Source: Druceiella hillmani
Lineage: Eukaryota > Arthropoda > Insecta > Lepidoptera > Hepialidae
Assembly (NCBI GenBank): GCA_039881145.1
Contig: JAYKKI010000015.1
Coordinates: 29,178,001 to 29,242,000 of the forward strand
Length of the DNA: 64,000 bases
Direction of reading: 5' to 3'
This document shows, piece after piece, positions 23,938 to 36,370 of this stretch. A program made the translations under genes and the position numbers. Positions within the stretch are counted from its first letter, which is position 1. Each line of letters opens with the position of its first letter. The notes under the pieces were generated by a model that saw nothing but the letters and a program-made list of their open reading frames with translations, had not been told where the DNA came from and made no database searches.

Positions 23938-26272
23938 TTATATTATTTCCACTCTTCTAGCTTTTTTCTTTGCGAAATCTTTAATAGTTTCGTGTATGTC
24001 TATATGGTCTAATATGGCCTTCTCTATGGATATTGTTGCTAAATTTATTAATCTTTCCTGGCTCATTGTTGAGCGCAGGTAATTTTTTATTAGTTTTAAT
24101 TTAGAAAAGAACCTATCCGCGCTTGCTACGGTAGTTGGCATAGTTAGCAAAATTCGTAATGCTATTGTGATGTTAGGGCATACAGCTGTCAAATTGTTTA
24201 AATATATAAATTCGAGAATTTTCGCCACATCATTATTTAATTTTTTGAAAAAAGATTGACATGATATAATTTCTTCACACAAATCATCGGCGTTAATGTC
24301 CAATGAATCATTTGCTGTAAGTTTTTCCTGCAAACGATGACAGCTAATTCTAAACGATGACAGCTAATAGTCATCACTTAGTTTAAATAAAAAATTAAAC
24401 ACGTCATTGTGATTATTCAATAAATTAAATCTTTCGTCTACGGAGGATAAAGCTTGATCCAATATATAAAAAAATACATTAATTTTAAAAGCTATTTTCG
24501 GATCATTTATAGTGTGGTCTTCGTGTTCATAATCAAAACTCTTTGGAGTCTTACGACGTCTTAGGGGTCTGGATCTGGAAGTTTCAAATTCAGCCTCGAC
24601 ATCTAATTTTTGGGCAATTTTCGTGGCATCGTTTACAATTTCTTCAAAATTTGCGTCGGTTCTAATTTTTATCAAAAACTTCTTTAATTCCGTTAAAGCA
24701 TCTAAAGCAACTTGCATATTCATGTCGATGGACTGCAGCATTTTGCTCACAAAATTTACTTTTGTCAATATTATATGCCATATATTTAGTGAACAATTGA
24801 ATGACAATGAGCATATTTTTTCTGCTAGACATTTAGCATCATATTTTGCGTTCTGATCATATGATACACCATTTGATATTTCATATAAAGCATCATAAAT
24901 TTCTGGTAAATTTGTAAACAGGGGTTTGATAGTATCTATTCTGCTTGACCATCTTGTTTCAGACAATGGTTTTAAGGTCAGATTTATGACGTATTTTTTT
25001 AATAAGTCCCATCTTTTGGTAGAAGACGAAAAATATTTATATAATTCTTGCACAATACTAAAAAATCCAGTCGTATGATGATTGAGATTGGCAGCGTCGT
25101 TTACTATCAAATTTAAACTATGGCTAGCGCACGGTATATAGAAAGCGCGGGGATTTAGATCCAGCAATCTTTTTTGAAGACCATTATTTTTACCGCGCAT
25201 ATTTGATCCATTATCATAGCCCTGTCCCCTTAAGTTGTTTATGTCAAAATTAATTTTGTCTAGTTTTTCTATTATGAATGACTTTAATCCAGCGCCAGTT
25301 GTATCGATAATTGGACAGAAGGCTAGGGGAAATGCTCCCTTATTTCCAACTTTCTAGTTTCTGTGTTAAAATTGACAAATCTTATTATAATACTAATTTT
25401 CTCTACGTGTGAAACGTCAGGAGTACAATCCAGTATTATTGAAAAATATTTATTAATTTTACATAAATTTAAAATAAATTGTTGAATTTGGTTACCGAGT
25501 ATATAAATGATTTTATTTTGGATCTTATCTCCAAGATATGTCGGCATATTTTTGAAATCCGAATAATTCGTTACGCGTCGTATATGTTCAGTCATTGAAA
25601 TGTCGAATTTTCCTAACATTTCAATACATTTTAAAAAATTACCATTGTTACGATTGTATAATTTGTTGCTTTGGCCACGAAAAGCCATATTTTGTGTACT
25701 TAGAAACTGGACCACATATATTAGTCTTTTGATTACATCGTACCAGCGCTGCTTTTCAACCTCTAAAAGTTTTTGTTGTATACTATCAATAGTGTTTTTA
25801 CTTTTAAGAGCGTGACACAAATCTGTTCATTTTTTATAATTATTGAAATGAGCAGAACTTTTCTCATGTCTCCTGCAATACAAAGCTAGATGTTGCCAAT
25901 CACTAACTCCCTCGCAAAATTTATTTTTATGTTTTGATTCAAATAGCTTGCAACAGAAGCAATAAACTGCATTTTTGGACACTGAATACAGCAGCCACTC
26001 TCTGTGATACTTTTCACCGTTTCCTAAATGCCTTTCATAATAATACTCGGAAAATTTTCGCCCCAAAGAGTAACGCGGAAAATTATACTGTTTAATTTGT
26101 TTAATCGGATTTTAGGTTAGATACTGGATCAAAGTAGCATTTAAAACTTATGGCCAGAGTCCAGGGTCATCTTTGGAAAAAGTTGGTATTAGTGATGATA
26201 ATTGTCTTGGCGGTGACAATGGTGTATCAGCAGTATCAGGCAGAGGCACGGACGTAACTTCGGCGGCATCAT
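23938..26272 (-). pseudogene. hAT transposase (ZMYM1-like), inactivated
   Basis: From 26272 down, one frame gives an acidic leader with DDPGLWP, then a TTF-type zinc finger (REWLLYSVSKNAVYCFCCKLF without the last residues, then H and C ligands around EKSSAHF). Next come a DUF4371-like core (FSIILDCTPDVSHVEKISI, first catalytic Asp), GQGYDNGSNMRG (second Asp), IPCASHSLNLIVNDAAN, a long helical insertion, and the dimerisation block SADRFFSKLKLIKNYLRST ending at TAA. In all about 770 codons, the usual family length. Breaks: TAA near 26148, TAA near 26112, TGA near 25827 (in a KK.TDLCH context where Trp is expected), a one-base frameshift near 25325, and a stop created by a 20-bp tandem duplication at 24332-24371. 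The catalytic Glu of the SAER motif is Asp. Confidence 0.92.
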
Positions 26273-26369
26273 CTTAAATTAAAGACAGACAAACAAAACA
26301 TAATATTGCTCGACCATATCTAATCTACTTGTCTGAATAAACTGATTTGTCTATCTATGAATAATTATG

Positions 26370-26676
26370 TATAATAAATATAAATTAAATAAATAAATAA
26401 ATGAATATTTCTCGACAATTAAACTCCGCCGTTTAGTCCCAAACTAAGCAGGGCCTGTAATTATGGGTACTAGACAACTGACGTGCAAATGTGATTTATA
26501 GCATTTTAAATTTGAATTTGAAATACTACTAATATACTTATTTCTGCAAATAAATACATATTACATACACACAAACACAAAGTTTTTTAAAACACCATGT
26601 GGGAATCGAACCCATGATTTCCGGCAGCGATTAGTTGTATAAAATAAAACAGTCACGGCATCTATCCGCCACATTA
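26370..26676 (-). repeat. tRNA-derived SINE inside the hAT element
   Basis: The minus strand starts with a tRNA-like head: GGCGGATAGATGCCGTGAC (A-box region, near 26670) and GGTTCGATTCCCAC (B box, 26599-26612). It continues with a body reading TGTGTATGTAATATGTATTT, TAGTACCCATAATTACAG, GCTTAGTTTGGGACTA, and ends in an (ATTT)n tail at 26404-26375. The CTAGTACCCATAA..GCTTA.TTTGGG body is shared with widespread insect tRNA SINEs. About 305 bp. Target duplications were not resolved. It lies between the transposase start and the right terminus of the host hAT, so it landed after or rode along with that element. Confidence 0.8.
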
Positions 26677-27009
26677 AAATCGGTGAGGCGTTTCGACGCT
26701 TAAGAAAAAGACTGACAGGAATTAAAAAAGAAAAGTGTTTTTTTTATCTTGACATCACAAACAGACTAAAGTTATATTTATTTGTATAGAAATTACATAA
26801 AGCACAATACATAAAGTTTTATTGTTTACGAGGCATTTGTTGCGCCTATTATACCTACTTACTTATCGATACTCCACTACAAAGAAATATGTTGTTGTGT
26901 AAGTGTAACAAAAATAATTTTGATAGCGGCGCCCCTATTGTCTTGGCGCCTGTGTGCGCCGCACACTTCGCACACAGGGGCGGCGCGGTCCTGGGCATGA
27001 GGATATTAT

Positions 27010-28040
27010 GGTATTATCATGTAAATAACCTTAAAACGTAAACATTTAAATCCCCTTTTTTCTTTCTTCCATTTGGAAGAAAACTTACCATTAACAACGT
27101 CTTGAATAACTATAAATACCGCTCGCAATATTATTTAGGAAAAAATTCAATTTCAAAAACCGTTTTACTACTAGCGAATACACCCAACAACCTTCTGAAA
27201 AAATTTCAAGGGATTTTCCTGCAAAAAAGCTTCGGTCTAGAAACTTAAGAATTAGACTCTTAAGAACTGTAAATTGTATGGTAAACCTTTTAAGATCCAT
27301 TTTCCTTTAAATTATGCCGTAACCAACTCCTATAATTAAAGCATTGTTTAGTTTAAGGTCTCTTTCAAATAAAAGTAAAAATACCTTTTGACCAAAATGC
27401 AATGGTTATTTATTATTTTATTTTTATTACAATGTTATTTGAAATTATAATACATTCTTCAAAACATTACAAAAGTTAATAAATATGTGTCAGGATTATT
27501 TTTTAACTACGGATTCCATTTTAGCAATAAACATCTTTGCAACATCGCAAAAACCAACAATTATATTTTGGATCGTTAGTGTATCAAACTTACATTAAAC
27601 TTAGAACAACACAAAACCTACAATACTCTTATTATTGAATTAACATACAAGACTTAGAATATTGAATATCTTATATATTTTAATCTTTTATTATATGGCG
27701 TTCGTTCTCTCGGTTGAGAACCTTTGCCAATGCCAAATGTGGGAAAAAACGCTATGCAACACTGATTAAATCATATTTCGGATATCTGTTATTGTTGCTT
27801 GTTAGCAATAAAATAAACTATACAATAAAATAAAAATTAAGTAAGAGGTTCACTACAGTTAAATTACAATATACCGAGAAGTACAAAATAAGTATATTCA
27901 AAAGAAACAAACAAACATATAAACAAAAATAATCGCGAATATAAATATAAAAGATTCTATATTTTAATATCGTTCTTTCTTGTGTACTGAATGATTAATC
28001 CAAAAAACAAACCCATTGTTGGCAATAGATAATAGTGATC
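27010..28040. other. Non-coding stretch
   Basis: AT-rich DNA without recognisable genes. The 69-codon ORF at 27300-27091 lacks any family match. A short near-duplicate of about 30 bp (ATAGTGATCTTATG twice) lies at 28028-28078. Confidence 0.4.
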
Positions 28041-28049
28041 TTATGTTAA

Positions 28050-28690
28050 TAAGATTTATATAATAGTGATCTTATGGTAATAGAAGTATGCCGAATGAGT
28101 GGTGGTTGGACAGTAAAACGACGCTCCGACGTAGCCACCTATCAGGGTTTTTGATATATCTGTATATATTCACGTCCAATCTATCCAAAAAGAATTCAAG
28201 ATAGAATTGAACAACAAATTAACTCCAAAACACAAATTTATATTTGGTCTGTAAAATACAGAGTCAAATGGGAAACTATAGAGAGAGAGAGAAGAATTTT
28301 GATAAACGGGGTTAGATATGGATTTGAATCTTTGGAAGCTAACGATAAGAAGAGATCAGGTCATAGAACGACAAAAAGGAGTATGCTCAATAAGCCTAGA
28401 GAAGAGGGTCAGTTTTGGAAAAATGGGGTGAGTAAAAAACCTAGCTGCCTTCAATAGATAACGATCACTTAGGTATTATCACCGGAGGTTTAAAGGAGGA
28501 TCAACACATTCTGCTTGTAGGGCATTTATGGGACTGGATTTCATTGCATCCGCTATAGTCCTTAGTGCTTGAGACTGAATGCGGGTCAATTTAGTGGGAT
28601 TGGATTTGAAAATTGGATCAAGGAAAAATGAATCATAGTCTAGATGACTATTGCCGGCCTGAGGCAAGTTTTAGGATGGAGCGAGATCCA
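28050..28690 (-). pseudogene. Jockey/I-type LINE, RT C-terminus and RNase H start
   Basis: The minus strand reads SHLDYDSFFLD, then LTRIQSQALRTIADAMKSSP, INALQAECVDPPLNLR, YLSDRYLLKAARFF, then after one stop a linker with SFPFDSVFYRPNINL and FNSILNSFW, and finally IYTDISKTLIGGYVGASFY. The order (IQ..ALR....A..SSPI.A...E...PPL.LR, then a linker, then YTD.SK..G..G...) is that of the region after the reverse transcriptase and the beginning of RNase H in Jockey/I-superfamily LINEs. Two or three stops and a frameshift interrupt it. Coding sequence stops near 28050, and the upstream reverse transcriptase catalytic core is missing. Confidence 0.85.
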
Positions 28691-29105
28691 ATTACGGCGC
28701 CCCTCTTGCTTGCCCCTAATGTATACCAGTTATGCCTGCATGTGTAAGCATGGAACTGAGATCTCAACAACATCTTAAGTCTATGTCTAATTTGTCGATT
28801 GTAAACAGCCATGCTCGTGGCACTGCCATGCCATTACGGTACATATAGGAATAGTTGATATAGAATGAAAAAACAAAATTATGTAAGAATTAAGGTACAT
28901 TTATTTAAATAAATCATAATAACAATAGACAATAAAACAAAATTAAGTCAACATTCATTAATGAGATCAATAAGCATAATCAACTTTGGAACTGGCACTT
29001 ATACGTTATGTTATTTGTTTACTAATTAATGTAACAGTGCTTATTAAAAACAAACTCTTTAGGCTTAGCCTACAGGCTCCTAATAATAACATAATTAATA
29101 ATAAA

Positions 29106-31320
29106 CTATTTCAATGGAGAACAAATTGTAATTAAATCGCTGTTTACCACTTTTGCATTTGCAAATTTTTTTATGACCTCCTCATACGATAATGTCTGAG
29201 CTATATCATTTTCAATGGACAGCAAGGCTAGATCAGAAAGCTTATCTTCTGCAAGAGTCGACCTCAGGTACGTTTTAATTAACTTAAGCTTGCTAAAACT
29301 GCGTTCACCTTTGGCCACCGTAACCGGATTAGTTACAAAAATCCGGAGAGCTGTCCACATATTAGGGAACGTATTTTGCCAATTATTTAATGCTAAGAGC
29401 TGAAAGACTGCTTTCGGGTGACCTTTATCAAGATCTAAAAACTTTTCCAAACACATGATTTCTCTTGAAAGCTCCAATCCCGAAATATCGCGATTATGAT
29501 CACATATTGATTTTTCCTCCAACTTTAGGCATACTTCCTTCAAATTTTCATTGGTCTTATTCAAATCATAAAGGAAATACCAAGTCTCATTAATTCTAGA
29601 AAGTTGTATAAAGCGTGTTTCTAAGCAGTGTCTAAGATTGGATAGAAAACATTTATTCTGAATAACATTTCCGGATCCGTTGGCGCGTCATCTTCATTTT
29701 CACATGAGAACATTTTCTTCTTTTTTCGTACGCGGATTCTTTCAAACTCCGGGTTCATGTCAGCTTCTTCAGCTATATCTTTAGCTACAATGAGAGCCTT
29801 TGTTAATCCTTCGTCTCTATATTTTTTCAAAAATGTTACACATTTGTGCATCACTTTTTGCTCTGCTTGCAAGATTAATCTGGAATAAAACGTCGTACCA
29901 AATGACTAAAGACAGCAAAAACTCAGACTTCTTCAAATTGGCAGCAAGTGATTTACCACGGGATCAATTGAGTGTCGATACTCTTTTTCTCTGACACCGC
30001 ACCGCCTGCAAGCTGTTGCTCTATTTTTCCATCTTGTTTCCCATACCTTCTTTAAAGATAAGCTCTTCACATGTTTTGAAATAACTTTCCATCTCTTTGT
30101 TGAGTTTAAAAAAAATACAAATATGCGCTGGAGAATGCAAAATAAGGAAACCGATTTGACTAAAGTTTTAGCTGCATCAGCCACAACAAAGTTGAGACCA
30201 TGATCTATCGGACGAGACTACAATCATTCATATCATTGTCGTATTTATTAACAATTTCGTCCAATAAGTAAGCTCTAAGTAAGTAAGCCCTTCTCAGCTT
30301 GAATCTGTGACACGTTTATACGTCAGAAAGCATTCACGCACACAGAATTCATTAATATCAAAAAACCTAAACGTAACGCTCATTTGTTCAATGTCACTCA
30401 CATCGGGTGCACAGTCTAAAATAAAAGAGAAAATTTTAGCTTTTTTAATTTTAGATATGATCTGCCCTCTGACTTCTTTTCGTAATAAATATATCACTTC
30501 GTTTTGTATGTTGGTTTCCTTATGCATTATCCAGCAAATGCTCCGTCATGACTGGATCAAATTTTCCCAATAGCACGACTAAACCAAGAAAGTTGCTATT
30601 CTTTGGTGTATTTAATTTGTCACTAATGCCACGAAAAGATAGGTTGTGTTCCGCGAAAAAAAGTGTGATTGCTACTATTCTTTCTAGCACAGAAGAAACA
30701 TTAATAAAGCTAACTGGTGGTCGTCTGAACTTTCATGAGCCTTCAGTACTGGGGATAAATTTGACCACCGTCAAAACCCGTATTGGCGAGTTTACAAGGT
30801 TTAGACCGGTTAAATATATAGCAGCAAAAACAATAAATCTTCTGTACAGACTTTGAGTATATCAACCATTTCCGATCATAAATTTCGCCATTTCACATGA
30901 CTCGCTGAAAGTGCACATTATAAAAATGGCGCCCTTTTTCATTCCGTGGGTAATCTTTACCTGCCAGTTTACCGTTGTGTGGGTCCTGCAGTATTATGAA
31001 GTCTATTGTTTTGGACGACATGGACGGCGGCCACTGAGCGATATCTACAGATATTTCTGCGGGGTCGTTAATATAGCTATTACTTCTGCAGCCGATGGAT
31101 CAACATTATGAGATGATTCTGCATCTTCGGGTCTATCCTGAATCTCCGCCACATTATCTGGAATAATGCCTGAAGTAATTATGCATTCAACTGTTGGTGG
31201 ACTTGAACACGGGTTTTCTTCTATTTTAAGATATTTGGCTAACTGTTGGGCGCTTTTTTCGTTATTAGCTTCTCTTTTGTTTTTTTTTCACTTCAAGTTT
31301 TGTGCTCCTGATAATTTTTT
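29106..31320 (-). pseudogene. Second ZMYM1-like hAT transposase, heavily decayed
   Basis: Read across frames on the minus strand: a basic start (KKLSGAQNLK, then KREANNEKSAQQLAKYLKIE), an acidic spacer, SMSSKTIDFIILQDPHNGKL, a TTF zinc finger ([21 protein letters not shown]), LSFRGISDKLN, FILDCAPDVSDIEQMSVTFR (first catalytic Asp), STKRWKVISKHVKSLSLK, ETRW and the dimerisation block AKGERSFSKLKLIKTYLRST, ending near 29106. Here the catalytic Glu of the ER motif is kept, unlike the copy at 23938-26272. The GQGYDNG block and CHSLNL motif are largely lost. Frameshifts occur about every 60-80 codons. Termini were not identified; GGCGCCCC near 28694 and GGCGCC near 31825 are possible remnants. Confidence 0.88.
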
Positions 31321-32030
31321 GGGCGCTTAGAACATTGTAACCAATGTCACTAAAACAAAAATAAATAGGTAAGTATAGTTTCCATTTACCTACACTAGAT
31401 TTAATGCTCGGAAAGTGCGTCATAATCAATGACTGGACTAGGTAGTGCTATTTTACGTAAATTTGACACAAAATATGTATGTTCCAGAATTTCAGAACAT
31501 TGTTACTTCTTAACGTGTCAAAACGAAAAGATAAAAATATCATGAAAAGGTGAAAACATTAACAAGTTAGGAAAACATTAGCAAATAGGCTTTCCAAATT
31601 TGCGTAAAATAGCTTAACACTTTAACCGATAGCGGCAACATACTTGCTGTCATATATTTTTAATTACATAGAAATAAATAACGCTTTTAAATGCATTTTA
31701 ATTTAATCACGACAAATAATATAAACCTTCAAATAAAGGAACAAAAAACCAGCTTGTAAAACATAATCTATAGTTAAAAAAAACGACTAATTTTGGGACG
31801 CATCCCCGACTGAAAGTGGCGCCACGGGAGTTTTTTTTTATTTCCATCTAACACTGAGTAAATTTAAAAAAAGTTAAACGTGCAAAAAATAGAAATATAC
31901 GTAAGCTATTTTTGGAACATTTTTTATTTAACTCATTTATTACTTTTTGTTACAGATAGCGCTTTTAAAGGATATATCTTTAATTCATTAAAAACAAAAC
32001 ATTGTAATAATAACTTATGTGTACCGTTAT
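31321..32030. other. Non-coding flank of the hAT relic
   Basis: AT-rich. Probably the 5' non-coding part of the hAT at 29106-31320 and its flank; no termini or target duplication could be matched. Confidence 0.35.
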
Positions 32031-32039
32031 TTTTTACAA

Positions 32040-32470
32040 GTTCAATTTATAGAAATTCGTTCTGTGCTGTGAGATGGCAACCACGGATGGAGAATATTTG
32101 AGAAGGAGGTGATGAAGATCTGCTTTATTGGAAATAATACTGCGACTATTCCATTGCAAGACTCTCGCCATTGTTGGCAGAGCCATTTGAAATAAGCATT
32201 GAGGAGAGGTGAGAACAAAGGAGGCAACGTTGTGCGGTATTTGATTGGGGGAACTCAGGATTTTAATCAAAGTAGTTAATAGAAATAAAAAAAAGCAGAG
32301 TGGTTTACGAAACGGTTGGCGGCGTCGGCAGATGAAAATTTCACCGAAATCCTGATTCTGCCAATTTGTTTAACTCCGTCTCGGATTATGCCATTGACGT
32401 GGCTTTTCTGACGTTGTTTGAGAACAGGCTCGCTTAGCGTTGTGTAGTTTGCGCTTTTTTTAACGCGACA
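32040..32470 (-). pseudogene. Jockey-type LINE, ORF1 end and endonuclease start
   Basis: Minus strand: an ORF1 fragment (GVKQIGRIRISVKFSSADAA followed by NRFVNHSAFF), typical of the nucleic-acid-binding domain of Jockey-like ORF1. Overlapping it is the first part of an apurinic endonuclease, LQWNSRSIISNKADLHHLLL and KYSPSVVAIS. Homologues continue with the ETW motif; here the similarity ends abruptly at 32060. The ORF1 and ORF2 frames are close together, as expected. The orientation is the same as the LINE relic at 28050-28690. Confidence 0.75.
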
Positions 32471-32546
32471 TGTAGCTACTTGGTTTCACAGACGCTGTCA
32501 ACAATCTGAGCCCGTGTGACCAACCCCTGATTTGGATATGATATTG

Positions 32547-33535
32547 GTGTGCAGAGAATCTAATAGCAATGAGCACGCTGCTTTACAGCTATATTGCCTA
32601 CGTTTCCCTAATTGACATCAACCCTCTATTTACAAGGTCGCATAACAACGCAGTATTTATAGAACAATGGTACTTTTAGACGACCTAATGTAGATTCTGA
32701 TGATGCACGGGTACCTGCTCGTGTACAAGAAAAGATTTTGGATTATTTTACGATAAACCCAACTGCTAGCACTCGCCAAGCAAAAAGACGTTTTCTGATA
32801 AGTCATGTGGCTGCTCATCGCCTCCTAAAGAGAAATAAAAGCATTCGTATCATTGTACGAAAATTCAGCACCTACAAACTGCCGACTACCCTTTACGTGT
32901 TGATTTCTGCCAATGGTTGCTCATCCAATATCAAACTAATAGATCATTCTGCAATAAAATTTTATGTATAATGAAAGAATTTTTACTCGAAATGGAATGC
33001 ATAACCAGAGAAATTCTCATGTTGGATTCACAACAAATGTCTACGTTACAAGGTACGCATCGTTTCAGCATTGTTGATCCATAAATCTTTGGATTGGTAT
33101 CTTAGGTGATCGGTATCTATGTTGGTGTCTTTGATGAACGATACGTATCTTCATTCTCGAACCTGTTTTTTGCAACCTCATTAAAATACAGAACGCTATT
33201 TACAATTTATCCAGAACGAACTTGGTGATTTACTCGGGGTCATTCCGCTTCATAGTACCAGCATGATGAAGCACCTATACACTCCTCGGCTGCCGTACGT
33301 AAAGCTATCCAACGGTCGGTGGATTTGTTAATACGTACCATGCCTGCTAGATATCCAGATTTAGGGCCAATAGACTGTTTTATGGAGCTACATAAAGGAC
33401 ACTGTCTTCCAAATCGAATGTGATAATGAGGATAAAATGCGTAATATCGGATAGTAACGGCGTTCGACATGCTGGAGTCAGAACGTAGTACCGTTTTGCC
33501 GAGGGCTTTTAAATTGACGAGCGCGGAATTATTTA
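32547..33535 (+). pseudogene. mariner/Tc1-like transposase relic (DUF4817 type)
   Basis: Plus-strand fragments in order: VCRESNSNEHAALQLYCLRF (N-terminal helix-turn-helix of the DUF4817 type), RRPNVDSDDARVPARVQEKI and LDYFTINPTASTRQAKRRFL, NERIFTRNGMHNQRNSHV (first catalytic position, Asp expected, Asn present), IGILGDRY, a NELGDLLGVIPL block, HDEAPIHSSAAVRKAI (second catalytic Asp kept) and ARYPDLGPIDCFMELHKGH (third catalytic position, Asp). About 330 codons, near full length for this family. Stops and frameshifts fall between most blocks. Terminal repeats and a TA target duplication were not identified. Confidence 0.85.
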
Positions 33536-34928
<1,393 letters not shown>

Positions 34929-35059
34929 GATTTTTATTGCTTTTAAAGCTGGAATTTAAAAAAAATTAGAAACAAATCTGTATTTGATTGTGTGTGCAAA
35001 AAATTATGTATGTTAAAAATGGAGTCCAAATGATATAAGAAATATTTAAAAATGAACAG

Positions 35060-36370
35060 CTTTGCTTTTTCTGTTATGTTCAACAAAGGTTTTTCGAAGG
35101 CCCATCATGCTTTCAGTACTGGCTTTAACAACGTCTCTCAAAGTCCATCTCTTAATGAAAACGTTCCCCTTGTTCTTCCGAATAGGCTCCTATATTATCC
35201 TTAAATTTATTCAAATGAGCATTCAACCTGTGTATCTTTAAAGACGTTACATCCTATGATACGAAAATTTGAAATCATGTCAGTAATCAGCCCGTCATAA
35301 TTTTCAGCTCTATAGTTTCCAAAGAAACTATGAACTACTGCCTTAACATTGTCACAGGCTTTTTTCCGGATTTTTAAGTAATCGCGGGAAAATTTCGCAA
35401 TCCATAATTTTTTTAATTTCAGGGCCTACAAAGATTCCACCTTTAATTTTCGCCTCTGAAAGCTTTCAAATATTTGAAAGCTTCGGACTCATGATTAAAA
35501 CCCTTAACAAATTATTTCATGAGACCCAATTTAATGTGCAATGGTGGCATGAATATTTTTTTAAGTTCAACAATTGCTTTCCATTTAAAGTTGCATATTC
35601 CTACTTCATACTCAGTCCATTCAGGCCAATGTTTTAGCGGTAGAGAGCTGCATCATTCCAACTATCCCACTGGCAAGATAGCAGGAGTATTTAGTGTATC
35701 CATCTTGCATTCCACTTAGAAAACTCACCATCTTGGTGTCTCCTGTAACTTTCCATTTGTATTCTTTATATTTTATTGCATTTAATAGCATTTTAATCCA
35801 TAATTCTCTTTGAGATATATGGAATGTGCCAATAGATTACACACAGTAAATGGAAATTTATTCCCATTGTGAAGTAAAACAGCTTTTAGACTTTTTATTG
35901 AGATGTCAATAAAAAGGCACCATTTCGCTGTGGGCTCTACTGTTATATGACAGGGGACAATTTTTTTAAATAAACCTTTCACATCATGATTAAAACAGAG
36001 TCCATCTTCCTTAGTGAAGAAGAAAAACAATTCTTCATGTCCTTTTTTTTTGTTGGGATATTTGAACATCAGAATCAAGTAAATCCCATTGTTTTAATCA
36101 AGATGCCAATAATTCTGCTTTACTTTTTGGTAGATTCAAATCTCTTATTAAATCATTGAGATCTTCAGCATTGATGAGGTGTAACATTTTTGGTTCAGAT
36201 TCAATCACGAATTCAGAATTTGTGGACGCAGATGAACTTCGGGAAGGATGACTCTCTTGAGAAAATAATTGATTTAGTTGAATAGTTGATACAGGAGGAG
36301 TAGGTACAGGAAATTTCTCACTATGAGGTATTGGAGCCGATGTCGATAGGAAATAAGGATAAGATGGTTT
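35060..36370 (-). pseudogene. Relic of a multicopy metazoan family (EEQGERFH motif)
   Basis: The minus strand across frames reads KMLHLINAEDLNDLIRDLNL, LPKSKAELLAS, FKYPNKKKGHEELFFFFTKE, DGLCFNHDVKGLFKKI, WCLFIDISIKSLKAVLLHNG (open 98-codon frame at 36078-35782). After frame changes it continues with SFFGNYRAENYDGLITDMIS, LNAHLNKFKDNIGAYSEEQG and ERFH. The sequence series WRLFIDSS..SLKAVLLHNGN, then FLGN.RAENY, then S.H..FFP.N.GA.S.E.GERFHQDI is familiar from uncharacterised multicopy proteins of insects and cnidarians, presumably transposon genes. I cannot name the superfamily. The copy is dead: many frameshifts, and the tissue between the two blocks is eroded. Confidence 0.75.

Larger units (their letters stand above)
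23557..26993 (-). mobile_element. hAT element (ZMYM1-like) with complete ends and 8-bp target duplication
   Basis: The element is bounded by GGCATGAG at 23549-23556 and again at 26994-27001, a perfect 8-bp target-site duplication as hAT transposition makes. Terminal inverted repeats start CAGGGCCGCGCCGACC on the left and, reverse-complemented, CAGGACCGCGCCGCCC on the right (14 of 16). Both continue into TGTGTGCGAA, with a 9-base offset. The right end also contains an internal palindrome built on CCTGTGTGCG. Length is 3,437 bp. It holds a transposase relic on the minus strand and a tRNA-derived SINE between the transposase and the right end. The intact duplication and ends imply a moderately recent insertion; the gene has since decayed. 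Confidence 0.95.

Noticed and set aside
28185..28457. About 90 codons open on the plus strand without an ATG
   Set aside because: The minus strand of the same DNA encodes the linker and RNase H start of a LINE in the right order, so the plus frame is a shadow.
30548..30856. 102-codon plus-strand ORF (and 30307-30573)
   Set aside because: Both lie over the zinc finger and core of a minus-strand hAT transposase and have no similarity of their own.
28690..31840. GGCGCC-containing motifs as ends of the second ZMYM1-like hAT
   Set aside because: The two sides do not align as inverted repeats and no target duplication was found.
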